A stretch of DNA of 8,830 bases, from assembly GCA_018657655.1 (NCBI GenBank), contig JABHWQ010000403.1:1-8830 (forward strand), read 5' to 3'. A program made the translations under genes and the position numbers. Within the stretch, counting starts at the first letter, position 1. Each line of letters opens with the position of its first letter. Below, piece after piece: positions 1-7,131 of this stretch. The DNA comes from Chloroflexota bacterium (lineage in GTDB: Bacteria; Chloroflexota; Dehalococcoidia; SZUA-161; SpSt-899). Under the pieces are notes generated by a model. The model did not search any database, was not told the origin of the DNA, and saw only the letters and a list, made by a program, of their open reading frames with translations.

Positions 1-1
1 A

Positions 2-141
2 AGGCTCTGTTATAATCTGACCAATTAGTAACTTTGTAGCGGGTTGGTGAGGGATGCTTTTTCATTGTGGGGGATACTCCCATTTCTCTATTTCCCCCAC
101 GGCAAGATTAACCGCTTATTCGCATTTGTGCAACAAAGCCT
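2..141. repeat. Inverted-repeat pair resembling IS ends, possible miniature or remnant element
   Basis: AGGCTCTGTT at 2-11 is matched in inverted orientation by AACAAAGCCT at 132-141, with one mismatch in ten. From memory the motif GGCTTTGTTG resembles the terminal repeats of some IS5/IS903-type insertion sequences. Only about 120 bp lie between the repeats and no transposase frame is visible, so this would be a miniature derivative, a decayed copy or coincidence. A second inverted repeat lies inside: GTGGGGGA at 67-74 and TCCCCCAC at 93-100, a perfect 8-bp stem with an 18-base loop. No target-site duplication is obvious, and the left end is too near the window edge to test. Confidence 0.3.
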
Positions 142-465
142 CAGAGATTCCCTAACGCGCAAGCTGGTATTTCATACATCAGCATCGAGCAGGCACGTTT
201 GAATCTTGATATGGAAATCAGCGATAGAGCTTGATGATGTACAACTGGTAATCGAGGCGCCGGAAGCATCTGCGGAGAATATCTAGGGTAAAGTCGGTTA
301 TTCTCAATGGCGAAACTTTATCGGTGCCGTGATTTTACTACAATGATGTCAAGCGAGGTGGAATGATATATTTAAGGATAGAATCTGAGCTTTCCGATTG
401 GGGAATGCCGCACGAGTAAAAGCTATCGAAGTTACCTTGTTACAGAGTGATATGTGCCTAGAGTA
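142..465. other. Gene-poor stretch with decayed coding traces
   Basis: No frame in this stretch runs far without a stop and none has a convincing ribosome site. It contains short coding-like pieces in different frames, including the DinD-like fragment listed separately. The most likely reading is old accessory DNA worn down by frameshifts and stops upstream of the zinc-ribbon gene. I see no tRNA, CRISPR repeat or riboswitch-like structure here. Confidence 0.5.
233..334 (+). pseudogene. Possible decayed DinD/Bro-like antirepressor fragment
   Basis: Reading in frame from 233, an in-frame TAG at 284-286 is followed by codons for GKVGYSQWRNFIGAVI (287-334), and the frame soon meets another stop (TGA). 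The core G-Y-S-Q-W-R-N-F (296-319) resembles the conserved segment of DinD proteins (E. coli DinD has GYSEYRHF, from memory), where it is followed by a K-A-x-x-x-C stretch. The next bases in another frame read T-T-M-M-S-S, which could be the continuation after a frameshift. The match is short, so the assignment is tentative. If right, it marks former phage- or mobile-element-associated DNA. Confidence 0.25.
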
Positions 466-493
466 TTGACAAGTGACTATAGTTTGTTATATC
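466..493 (+). promoter_or_regulatory. Sigma70-type promoter for the zinc-ribbon gene
   Basis: A perfect -35 box TTGACA (466-471) is followed after 16 bases by TATATC (488-493), a four-of-six match to TATAAT. The start codon of the next gene lies 25 bases beyond the -10 box, giving a short leader with a strong Shine-Dalgarno sequence. It is the best promoter candidate upstream of both this gene and the molybdoenzyme gene. Confidence 0.5.
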
Positions 494-518
494 CTTCTCC
501 GCAAAAGGAGGTGTAGCT

Positions 519-659
519 ATGCAAGCATATTGCATGAAGTGCCGCGCCAAGCAAGACATGAAGAGTCCGAAGAAGATAACCATGAAGAACGGCAAGCCGG
601 CAACTCAGGGCGTGTGTCCTAAGTGTGGCACCAAGATGTTCCGAATTGGAAAAAGTTAG
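519..659 (+). CDS. Small zinc-ribbon protein, DUF5679 type
   Basis: This 46-residue protein is too short for ordinary ORF filters. It has two Cys pairs, C5-x2-C8 and C33-x2-C36, the layout of a zinc ribbon, with a basic, lysine-rich middle (about residues 7-27) containing K-N-G-K-P-A. The pattern YCMKCRAK at the start and K-N-G-K-P-A-T-x-G-x-C-P-x-C-G matches what I remember of DUF5679, a family of tiny proteins seen mainly in Chloroflexota. Its function is unknown; a nucleic-acid-binding role fits the charge and zinc ribbon but is inference. The start is well fixed: AAAGGAGG at 504-511 lies 7 bases before the ATG, and a TTGACA promoter lies just upstream. A terminator-like hairpin follows 33 bases after the stop. 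Confidence 0.88.
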   Translation: MQAYCMKCRAKQDMKSPKKITMKNGKPATQGVCPKCGTKMFRIGKS

Positions 660-692
660 AAACAAAATCATCTGATAATAATCAGGAGGATG

Positions 693-732
693 TACCCCCG
701 GTAGATTCGAACGCCGGGGGTATGTTTTTGTT
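693..732 (+). terminator. Rho-independent-type hairpin, possibly an attenuator
   Basis: TACCCCCGG (693-701) pairs perfectly with CCGGGGGTA (714-722), a 9-bp GC-rich stem with a 12-base loop, followed by TGTTTTTGTT (723-732). This has the form of an intrinsic terminator for the zinc-ribbon gene. It ends exactly where the molybdoenzyme ATG begins, so it may also act as an attenuator or translation-control element for that gene. I find no good separate promoter between 660 and 732. Confidence 0.65.
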
Positions 733-2970
733 ATGGAATTATCAAACAGACCTTGGAGATGGGAAGAAGGTGAATACACCGTTACTCGGACGTTGCCCTG
801 GTCAGGTCCCGGGTGCCACAATCAATGTGGGATTCTGGTCTACAGCAAGGGTAATACGGTAGTCAAGATAGAGGGCGATCCTGATATCCCATTTAATGAG
901 GGTCGACTCTGTGTTCGGTGCCTTTCACTATCAAAGGTAGTTCATAGCCCCTATCGATTGACGCATCCTTTGAAACGCGTGGGCGAACGCGGAGAAGATA
1001 AGTGGGCGAAAATTTCATGGGATGAGGCCTATGACCTTATTGAGCAGAATGCGAGGAAAGTTCAAGCTGAATATGGTCCTGAGGCTATCACTGTATTGAC
1101 TGGCACGGGAAGAAACATCTCTCATATCCTTGCTAAGTTGTGTTACTCTGCCTTTGGCAGCCCCAACATGTCACCGGCTTTTTTCAGTGGCGTTGCCTGT
1201 TATGCCCCGAAGCTGCAATTGATGCTGGCCACTTTCGGCGGATTCATCTGGGCCGATTGCTCTCAGATGTTCCCCGATAGATATGATAATCCCAACTGGG
1301 TTCCTCCCAAGGTCATGATCATCTGGGGTAATAATCCCGTGGTATCCCATCCGGACTCCTTCATGGGATATTGGATTGTCGAGTGTATGAAGCGGGGTAC
1401 GAGGTTGATCGTGATCGATCCTCGGTTAACATGGCTTGCTTCACGAGCAGAGGTCTGGCTTCAACTCCGCCCCGGGACTGATCCGGCGATTGCCCTGGGT
1501 CTGATCAATATCATTATCAGTGAAGGGCTCTATGATGGAGAATTCGTTGATAAATGGACCGATGGCTTTGATGCCCTTAGAGAGAGGGCATCAGAATATT
1601 CCCCTGAGAGGGTAGAGGAGATTAGCTGGGTACCCAAAGAAAAACTGATCAAAGCGGCGCGACTGTATGCCACCAGCAAACCGGCGGCAATTCAGTGGGG
1701 AGTGGCCATGGAGCATCACCAGGCCGGAATGTCAACGCTGCTGGGCGTGCAGGATCTTTGGGCTTTGACAGGTAATGTCGATGTTCCCGGCGGGAATATC
1801 ATCAATCGACCCGGTGTGGATTATGCAAATCTCCCGCCATTTGCCTGGGGAATTGAGGACGTACCCCGGGATACTTTGCGTAACACCATCGGTTACAAGG
1901 AATTCCCATTCTACAAAGGTGCGCAACCTGATTTGATGGCTGAGGCTATGCTTACGGGCAAACCTTATCCGATCAAAATGGCGTGGATGCAGGCAACGAA
2001 TCCACTAGCCTGTACAGGCGCTGATCCCAAAAGTGCTTATCAAGCTTTGCGGAACTGTGATTTCGTCGTCGATGTAGACTTGTTCATGACTCCATCGGCG
2101 ATGGCTTGCGCCGATCTGGTACTCCCGGCTGCTTCAGTGTTGGAACGTGACAGCGTCAGGGCGGAATTTGTTGGCGGCTGGTGGGGGCCTTTGAGGGCCG
2201 TTAACAAGGTCGTTCAAATAGGGGAATGCAAATCGGATGAGCAAATCCTATTGGAAGTGGGAAAGCGTCTTAATCCGGAAAGTTTCCCTTGGGACAATGT
2301 AGAACAAATGCTCGATTGGCTCATCAGGGATACCGGAATGACTTTCAGTGAATTAAGGGAAAGGTGTGATCCGGTTTATGCTCCTTTCCATTATCGGAAA
2401 TACGAAGAAGGATTGCTCCGGAGGGATGGGCAACCGGGTTTCAGAACATCAAATGGTAAATTCAATCTCTACGTCCCGGCTTTTGAGAAGATCGGCATCG
2501 ATCATTTGCCCTACTATGAAGAGCCTTTTCAGAGCCCGGTCAGCACACCGGAACTGTCCGAAGAGTATCCCTTGGTACTCACAACCGGAGCACGATCATG
2601 GGGATTTTTCCATTCGGAGCATCGCCAGATTCCTCAACTGAGGGAGATTGATCCTGATCCGGAAGTGGAGATACACCCTGATACGGCAGCAGAAGTTGGT
2701 ATCGAAGACGGAGATTGGGTCTGGATAGAGAACAACTATGGTCGATGCAAACAGCGAGCCAAACTCACTTTAACTATAGACCCCAGAGTGGTTCATGCCA
2801 AACATGGGTGGTGGTACCCGGTAAGGGAAGGCGCTGAGCCCTCCCTTTTTGGAGTCTGGGATAGCAATATCAACCAGTTGTTGCCTTCCGGATACCAGGG
2901 ACCATCGGGGTATTGTGCACCTTATAAAAGCCTGATTTGCAAAGTGTACAGGGTTTCTTCTAAGTCCTGA
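733..2970 (+). CDS. Molybdopterin-dependent oxidoreductase, DMSO reductase family (acetylene-hydratase/catechol-dehydroxylase-like)
   Basis: A 745-residue catalytic subunit of the Mo/W-bis-MGD family. Visible landmarks: N-terminal iron-sulfur region (C28, C32, C60, C63); pterin-binding WGNNP (198-202) and IDPR (228-231); LRPGTD (245-250); LTGNVDVPGGN (345-355); ATNPLA (421-426); the T-P-S-A-x-x-A-D-L-V-L-P stretch ending in ER (453-472); and a C-terminal dinucleotide-binding domain (about 612-740). The Cys spacing fits C-x3-C-x27-C of the family, but the usual first Cys is Gly25 and C63 is extra. C156 in the AC-Y-A-P-K stretch is my candidate Mo ligand, by analogy with Cys141 of acetylene hydratase. 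There is no twin-arginine signal, so it is probably cytoplasmic. No electron-transfer or anchor subunit adjoins it. The ATG at 733 is forced: no upstream in-frame start exists before the TAA at 679-681. Substrate unknown. Confidence 0.93.
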   Translation: MELSNRPWRWEEGEYTVTRTLPWSGPGCHNQCGILVYSKGNTVVKIEGDPDIPFNEGRLCVRCLSLSKVVHSPYRLTHPLKRVGERGEDKWAKISWDEAYDLIEQNARKVQAEYGPEAITVLTGTGRNISHILAKLCYSAFGSPNMSPAFFSGVACYAPKLQLMLATFGGFIWADCSQMFPDRYDNPNWVPPKVMIIWGNNPVVSHPDSFMGYWIVECMKRGTRLIVIDPRLTWLASRAEVWLQLRPGTDPAIALGLINIIISEGLYDGEFVDKWTDGFDALRERASEYSPERVEEISWVPKEKLIKAARLYATSKPAAIQWGVAMEHHQAGMSTLLGVQDLWALTGNVDVPGGNIINRPGVDYANLPPFAWGIEDVPRDTLRNTIGYKEFPFYKGAQPDLMAEAMLTGKPYPIKMAWMQATNPLACTGADPKSAYQALRNCDFVVDVDLFMTPSAMACADLVLPAASVLERDSVRAEFVGGWWGPLRAVNKVVQIGECKSDEQILLEVGKRLNPESFPWDNVEQMLDWLIRDTGMTFSELRERCDPVYAPFHYRKYEEGLLRRDGQPGFRTSNGKFNLYVPAFEKIGIDHLPYYEEPFQSPVSTPELSEEYPLVLTTGARSWGFFHSEHRQIPQLREIDPDPEVEIHPDTAAEVGIEDGDWVWIENNYGRCKQRAKLTLTIDPRVVHAKHGWWYPVREGAEPSLFGVWDSNINQLLPSGYQGPSGYCAPYKSLICKVYRVSSKS

Positions 2971-3043
2971 CCTTTTCCCGTTTATGCCAGCGCCAAAAGA
3001 TAACCATGGGCTCTCTCCACCTTCCAGATTCCACTATCATGAA

Positions 3044-4546
3044 TTATTCGTCGGATGGGTGGCTATCAACCTTGGTACTTGGCACAGCAGTCCCGGCGTG
3101 AGCGCCATCGACCTCGTTTTCTTCCCACTGCACGTCGGGCGGATAGTAGTCAACACTGACTTCGTAGGGATCCTCTGCAGTGGTTTCGGCACGGTCAATC
3201 TCGATACCATCTTTCAATAACACAACGGTCATCGGTTTATCCGGAGTTTTACTGCGAATACCGCATCCAATGTAGATACCGGATGCAACGAATTCAAGGG
3301 GGCCTCCGTCATCCCCAATGGTGCCACTGATATCCATAACTTGCATTTCGCTTCCCTTTGAACATTCAACTTCATGTATGACAGAGCCCAAAAATTCCAT
3401 ACCAGCAGGTCCGGAAACCCGGATCATGAATTTGGAGTTCTCCGGGCTTGCTTCACATTCCGGGGGGCGACTGGTGGGATAGGGTATCGCTTGAGGCTCC
3501 GCGGTTGCCCAGGAACCATATGACCTCGGCACCTCACTGACACCTTCTGCAAACTGAACCAAATCGGCTCGCAGGTAGAGCTGCTTTGAGTCTTCCTGAT
3601 CCAAATCTCGTATCAACAAAAAGCCGGCCCACTGGTTGCCCAGATAATCGTTAAACGACCACGTGCTCCAGGCCATCGGATAATTGACACCGGAAATATC
3701 AACAGCCCAATCCGCTTTCTTCAGCAGGTCGGTGTAATAGCTCTGGAGCTGTTCCAGACTCAGGACTGTCTCCAGGTTTGCTGATGAATACCTGGACTGC
3801 GCTGACGTGTCCATCGGGGCGTCTCCTGCGCTTGACCCTCCCCAACTTGACATGTCGTCAGCACCACCATGATATGTACCCCACTGGCTTGCTTCTTCGG
3901 GTGCTTCCAGACTTGGCAGCACAGGCTGGGATTCCTCAGAGCCCGAACTCGCGGGAGGTGGAGTTGGTGCTTCAGTTCCCATATCGTCACCTGGAACTGT
4001 CATCGTCAGGACCAAACGCACATCGCTAGTATTTTCTCTGGAAAATGCTAGCACTTGGAACGCACCCCCGCTACCGCTCTTTGAGCGGAAATCGGCAGAT
4101 TCACCCATTCCAGAGGCAGTAAATCCTTCTTCATGAGAATAGGATCGTTCCTCCCAACCCGCGTCCAACAGGTGATCACGATAGAACTCCAGCACCTTCT
4201 CTGGCTCACCGGGAACATCGAGCATTATTTGTGTTGATTTGGGACCATTCATCATGTTCATCGCCATACTGCCGATAACTTCGGCCTTTTCCGGGATAGG
4301 GATATCGAGGGGAAAATCATCGGGGATTTCATTTACCATGATCTGAGGCGCTTCTGCCATGCCGGGGAATGTGAAAAAACGCTCGATCAAATCAAGTAAT
4401 TCCGCACTCTCGGGGCAGTCAGAGGATTCTGAGTCAGAGTCAGCTGAACTGTTACAACCGATACAGCCCAATAGCAAAACAATTAGCAGTATGCCCGTTG
4501 CCAGCACCGATGGAATTTGCCTTCGTAGTATTATTGAGTCTCTCAT
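3044..4546 (-). CDS. Secreted lipoprotein with two related domains, function unknown
   Basis: A 500-residue protein with a lipoprotein signal: basic start (R8, R9), hydrophobic stretch (about 14-27) and lipobox L-L-G-C28, so it should be anchored outside the cytoplasmic membrane. Residues 77-91 carry a P-D-D-F-P-L-D-I-P-I-P stretch common in such lipoproteins. Two segments look like copies of one domain: about 115-183, starting K-V-L-E-F-Y-R-D-H-L-L-D-A-G-W, and about 264-330, starting L-Q-S-Y-Y-T-D-L-L-K-K-A-D-W. They are joined by a Pro/Ser/Glu-rich linker (about 190-255). A third region (about 372-470) is beta-rich and contains C395 and C428. CCTCC at 4556-4560 gives a good ribosome site 9 bases before the ATG. 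It lies downstream of the sigma/anti-sigma pair in the same orientation but 327 bases away with its own promoter candidate. I recognise no named family. Confidence 0.85.
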   Translation of the reverse strand: MRDSIILRRQIPSVLATGILLIVLLLGCIGCNSSADSDSESSDCPESAELLDLIERFFTFPGMAEAPQIMVNEIPDDFPLDIPIPEKAEVIGSMAMNMMNGPKSTQIMLDVPGEPEKVLEFYRDHLLDAGWEERSYSHEEGFTASGMGESADFRSKSGSGGAFQVLAFSRENTSDVRLVLTMTVPGDDMGTEAPTPPPASSGSEESQPVLPSLEAPEEASQWGTYHGGADDMSSWGGSSAGDAPMDTSAQSRYSSANLETVLSLEQLQSYYTDLLKKADWAVDISGVNYPMAWSTWSFNDYLGNQWAGFLLIRDLDQEDSKQLYLRADLVQFAEGVSEVPRSYGSWATAEPQAIPYPTSRPPECEASPENSKFMIRVSGPAGMEFLGSVIHEVECSKGSEMQVMDISGTIGDDGGPLEFVASGIYIGCGIRSKTPDKPMTVVLLKDGIEIDRAETTAEDPYEVSVDYYPPDVQWEENEVDGAHAGTAVPSTKVDSHPSDE

Positions 4547-4573
4547 GATACAGGCCCTCCCTCTTAATGAGCA

Positions 4574-4602
4574 TTTATATAGCCATGCAGATTACCTGTA
4601 TA
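4574..4602 (-). promoter_or_regulatory. Candidate sigma70-type promoter of the lipoprotein gene
   Basis: On the minus strand TATACA (4602-4597, four of six to TTGACA) and TATAAA (4579-4574, five of six to TATAAT) are 17 bases apart, and the -10 box ends 27 bases before the ATG at 4546. This suggests that the lipoprotein gene can be transcribed on its own. I found no convincing AAC-N17-CGTC-like ECF site in the 4547-4873 gap. Confidence 0.4.
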
Positions 4603-4789
4603 GTGCTGCCGGTATGTCCGCTGAGTTAATTCCTAACATAAAATGCAAATCCGGGTTTGGCGCCTCGCCATCAATCGACTAAATGCTTCCGATTCTCACA
4701 GTTGCTTTCGCAAACCGGATTATCCCTACAAGCTATCATGTCAGCTCTGCAAATATCTCAGTTCGGATGACTGAATCCAGTAACGGCAA

Positions 4790-4820
4790 AGAGGGATTGA
4801 CTGAATTCAGCCATCCCTCT
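4790..4820 (-). terminator. Hairpin downstream of the anti-sigma gene, possible weak terminator
   Basis: The 327-base gap 4547-4873 holds a perfect 8-bp inverted repeat, AGAGGGAT (4790-4797) and ATCCCTCT (4813-4820). Its loop contains the 10-base palindrome CTGAATTCAG (4801-4810). On the minus strand the stem is followed only by TTTGCCGTT, so the T tract is poor. It lies 54 bases beyond the anti-sigma stop codon and could separate that operon from the lipoprotein gene. A related TGACTGAATCCAG copy lies 30 bases away (4768-4780). The rest of the gap shows no gene. Confidence 0.4.
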
Positions 4821-4873
4821 CCGGATCTAACTGTGAATTGTTCGATTGAACCCGCCCGGTTTTATGTTCGTCT

Positions 4874-6469
4874 CTAATGCCCCCTTCTCCAGCGTCGCAT
4901 TCCCAAGATAACCATCAACACTATTGGCAGCCAGATTACGGAAAGTACCCCGACCCAAATCATCACATGCGCTATTCCATGGCCAAAAGAGACAATACCA
5001 TCCCATGCTGATTCGACGATATCCCCAGCGCTCCATCCTCCATCGCCAACTATAGTAATGTATTCCTCTTTTGTTTCAGTATCCGTGTTTCCTTTTGAAT
5101 CGGTTACTGTAAGCGAAACGGTGTATTCCCCTGATTTATCATATTTGTGTGATCCGGGACTTCGCTCTGTCGAAGTGGTCCCATCACCGAAATCCCAATG
5201 ATAGCCATATGGTCCAGAGCCGCCGGAGGTCTCATTGGAAAACCGGACCCATTCGCCTGTTTCGGCCTGGATTATCCCGACGGTGAAATCGACATCCAGC
5301 TCGCTTTCCTCTGCCAGATAGATATCAATGAGTGAGGTGGCCGAGGTGCGTTCGAGATACTGCATCCGCCCCTCGGTTTGTTCGATGCGACCTCTGGTTT
5401 CCGATAGCACTTCCTCAACCTCAAGCATTTCCTCTACAGATTCAGCCTTTTCCAACAATGCGAGGTATCGGCTTTCCGTTGCCTCAAGATTCCTAAGCTG
5501 AGCATCCAGGTCCGTGTATTCCTCGGTTACATCCTGTGCCAGGGTATTTTCTGAAAGCACCTCGATTGCCAGATCTCGCAGCGAACCGGTTGCAGAATCA
5601 TATTTCTCAGCCGTCACCCTGATGGAGATATTGGCTGAGTTCGTATTTTCTTCTCCTTGCCAGCTGGAGGAGACAACATAACCACCCAAAGATGCGGTTA
5701 TCCGCTTAATGCTTTCCAGAGTCTCGGCTACGTCGATGACCTTTAGATTGATGTTGCCTGTTTGCACGATCATGCGATCGGCGGCCAGCGATCCATTCGA
5801 GTACAAGGTGATCCCTTGAGGGAACGTCAAAGAATAGGGAGAGCGAATTCCACCTCCACCAACCCCAGCGACCACTACTCCTGCCCCAATATTGCCTGAT
5901 GAATCAAGGGCAGTAGGAGTTATGTTACCGCCTTCAACCGTAACTCGGTTTCCCTTTGGGCCACTTGCAGGCGAGATAGTAGGGGATGGGGTAGGTACCT
6001 CGAAAGGGGTGGGAGGAGCCTCCGGCATCGGCGTTGCGATTGCAGTCGCATCCTTCGTGCCTGGCTTTTCTGATGTCTCAGGAATGGTAACGCTCAACAC
6101 AGCGATCAGCGCCACAATCGACATACCCACTGTTGCCATCTTCCATTTTGGCTGTCTCGCTACGAATCCCCCGATATTAGTCACTCGTGTGAGTTTCAAT
6201 TTTGCCCGAAAAAAGAGGCTGGGTTTCAATTGTTTCTCTCCCGAGAGCCGCTGCTCCATTCTGGCCCATGCATCAGGCGAAAGGTCAGCCCCTGCACATA
6301 TAACATCCAGCGCTTTGCGGAATGATTTCTGCCCTACGGAAAAACCTTCCAGCTCTGCCCGACATCTGTGGCAGATGGATAGATGAGCCTCAATTTCTGC
6401 CCGTTCTACAGAGAGCACCTCTCCATCCAGATAGGCAACCAGTAACTGATCGAATTCACTGCATTTCAT
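4874..6469 (-). CDS. Transmembrane zinc-finger anti-sigma factor with DUF4349 and PKD domains
   Basis: A 531-residue protein that should bind the adjacent sigma factor and sense conditions outside the membrane. Domains in order: an N-terminal zf-HC2/ZAS anti-sigma domain with C3, H29-x3-C33-x2-C36 as zinc ligands; a juxtamembrane region; a transmembrane helix (about 112-128); a Pro/Thr-rich linker (about 130-170); a DUF4349-like domain (about 230-385) starting R-M-I-V-Q-T-G-N-I-N-L and ending in a Glu-rich coiled coil (about 315-375); a PKD domain (about 395-475) with the signature YHWDFGDGT (423-431) and HKY-x5-YTVSLTV (441-455); and a second transmembrane helix (about 501-523) with a basic cytoplasmic tail. 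Its ATG overlaps the sigma stop codon as ATGA, which implies translational coupling. The ligand or signal is unknown. PKD between DUF4349 and the last helix is unusual in my experience. Confidence 0.9.
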   Translation of the reverse strand: MKCSEFDQLLVAYLDGEVLSVERAEIEAHLSICHRCRAELEGFSVGQKSFRKALDVICAGADLSPDAWARMEQRLSGEKQLKPSLFFRAKLKLTRVTNIGGFVARQPKWKMATVGMSIVALIAVLSVTIPETSEKPGTKDATAIATPMPEAPPTPFEVPTPSPTISPASGPKGNRVTVEGGNITPTALDSSGNIGAGVVVAGVGGGGIRSPYSLTFPQGITLYSNGSLAADRMIVQTGNINLKVIDVAETLESIKRITASLGGYVVSSSWQGEENTNSANISIRVTAEKYDSATGSLRDLAIEVLSENTLAQDVTEEYTDLDAQLRNLEATESRYLALLEKAESVEEMLEVEEVLSETRGRIEQTEGRMQYLERTSATSLIDIYLAEESELDVDFTVGIIQAETGEWVRFSNETSGGSGPYGYHWDFGDGTTSTERSPGSHKYDKSGEYTVSLTVTDSKGNTDTETKEEYITIVGDGGWSAGDIVESAWDGIVSFGHGIAHVMIWVGVLSVIWLPIVLMVILGMRRWRRGH

Positions 6470-7053
6470 GATCTTCCCTCCCCCACAAAACCTTCGTCTT
6501 CGTTTGCCCCATTGTCCGGTTCTTGTGCCTGCCGCAGGGTTCTAATGGCTGTAGAAAGCCTCGATCTTACAGTCCCTGGCGGGATTTCCAGTAGTTGAGC
6601 GATCTCGTTATAAGACAATTCGTGATAATATCTCAGAACCATGACCAGATAATGTTTCTCACTCAGTAATGCCAGGAGGTTCTGTGCCTCCGTTTGTTCC
6701 TCCTTCTGCAGCAGGAGTTTTTCCGGCAATACCAAGGAATCATCTTGTGGAGGGTCAAAGCCATCACCACATATTTTCTCAAAAGACACTTGATGCAGCC
6801 CATTTCGACGAAGTCGGCTGGCACATTCATTCAGGGTTATGCGGCGCAACCAGCCTCTGAAATTCCATTCCTCACCCCGAAATTGCCCGGCACGTTTGTG
6901 GACTTTGAGAAATACCTCCTGAACGACATCTTCAGCCTCCTGAGGATCTCTCAACATCGGTAGCGCAGCTTTGAATACCATATCCTTATGGCGATGAAAG
7001 AGCGATTCAAAAGCTGACTGGTTACCGGTCTGCAATTCTTTTATCAAATTCAC
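6466..7053 (-). CDS. ECF-type RNA polymerase sigma factor
   Basis: About 195 residues, the usual length for a sigma70 group 4 (ECF) factor. Counting from the TTG at 7056, region 2 spans about residues 12-80 with D-P-Q-E-A-E-D-V-V-Q-E-V-F-L-K-V (37-52) and the F-R-G-W-L-R-R-I-T-L-N stretch (66-76). Region 4 spans about 122-178 with L-S-Y-N-E-I-A-Q-L-L-E-I-P-P-G-T-V-R-S-R (147-166), the -35-recognising helix-turn-helix. No other domains are present. Two starts are possible: TTG at 7056 and GTG at 7053. The Shine-Dalgarno AGAGAGG (7067-7061) is 4 bases from TTG but 7 from GTG, so I chose GTG. The stop overlaps the anti-sigma ATG by four bases, the standard arrangement of an ECF factor with its own anti-sigma. 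An ECF-like promoter about 80 bases upstream suggests autoregulation. Confidence 0.95.
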   Translation of the reverse strand: MNLIKELQTGNQSAFESLFHRHKDMVFKAALPMLRDPQEAEDVVQEVFLKVHKRAGQFRGEEWNFRGWLRRITLNECASRLRRNGLHQVSFEKICGDGFDPPQDDSLVLPEKLLLQKEEQTEAQNLLALLSEKHYLVMVLRYYHELSYNEIAQLLEIPPGTVRSRLSTAIRTLRQAQEPDNGANEDEGFVGEGRS

Positions 7054-7131
7054 CAATATGCCTCTCTATTCCGGATCGTAATAGCCATCAGTGAGATTCT
7101 GGATCAGGGCTTTCCCATTTCTATAACTACT

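Noticed and set aside
693..722. tRNA-like T-loop (TTCGAAC) within the hairpin before the molybdoenzyme gene
   Set aside because: The flanking bases do not form a five-base-pair T stem, no acceptor or anticodon arms are present, and the segment is fully explained by the 9-bp terminator-like hairpin.
477..862. Overlapping frames at 477-821 (minus) and 623-862 (plus)
   Set aside because: They overlap the zinc-ribbon gene and the start of the molybdoenzyme gene in other frames and show no domain features or ribosome sites.
4683..4877. 64-codon plus-strand frame in the gap between the anti-sigma and lipoprotein genes
   Set aside because: It has no ribosome site or domain features, runs through the 4790-4820 hairpin and overlaps the end of the anti-sigma gene.
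5892..6386. 164-codon plus-strand frame
   Set aside because: It is antisense to the anti-sigma gene, whose zinc-binding, membrane and linker features are clear; the composition reflects the complement of that gene.
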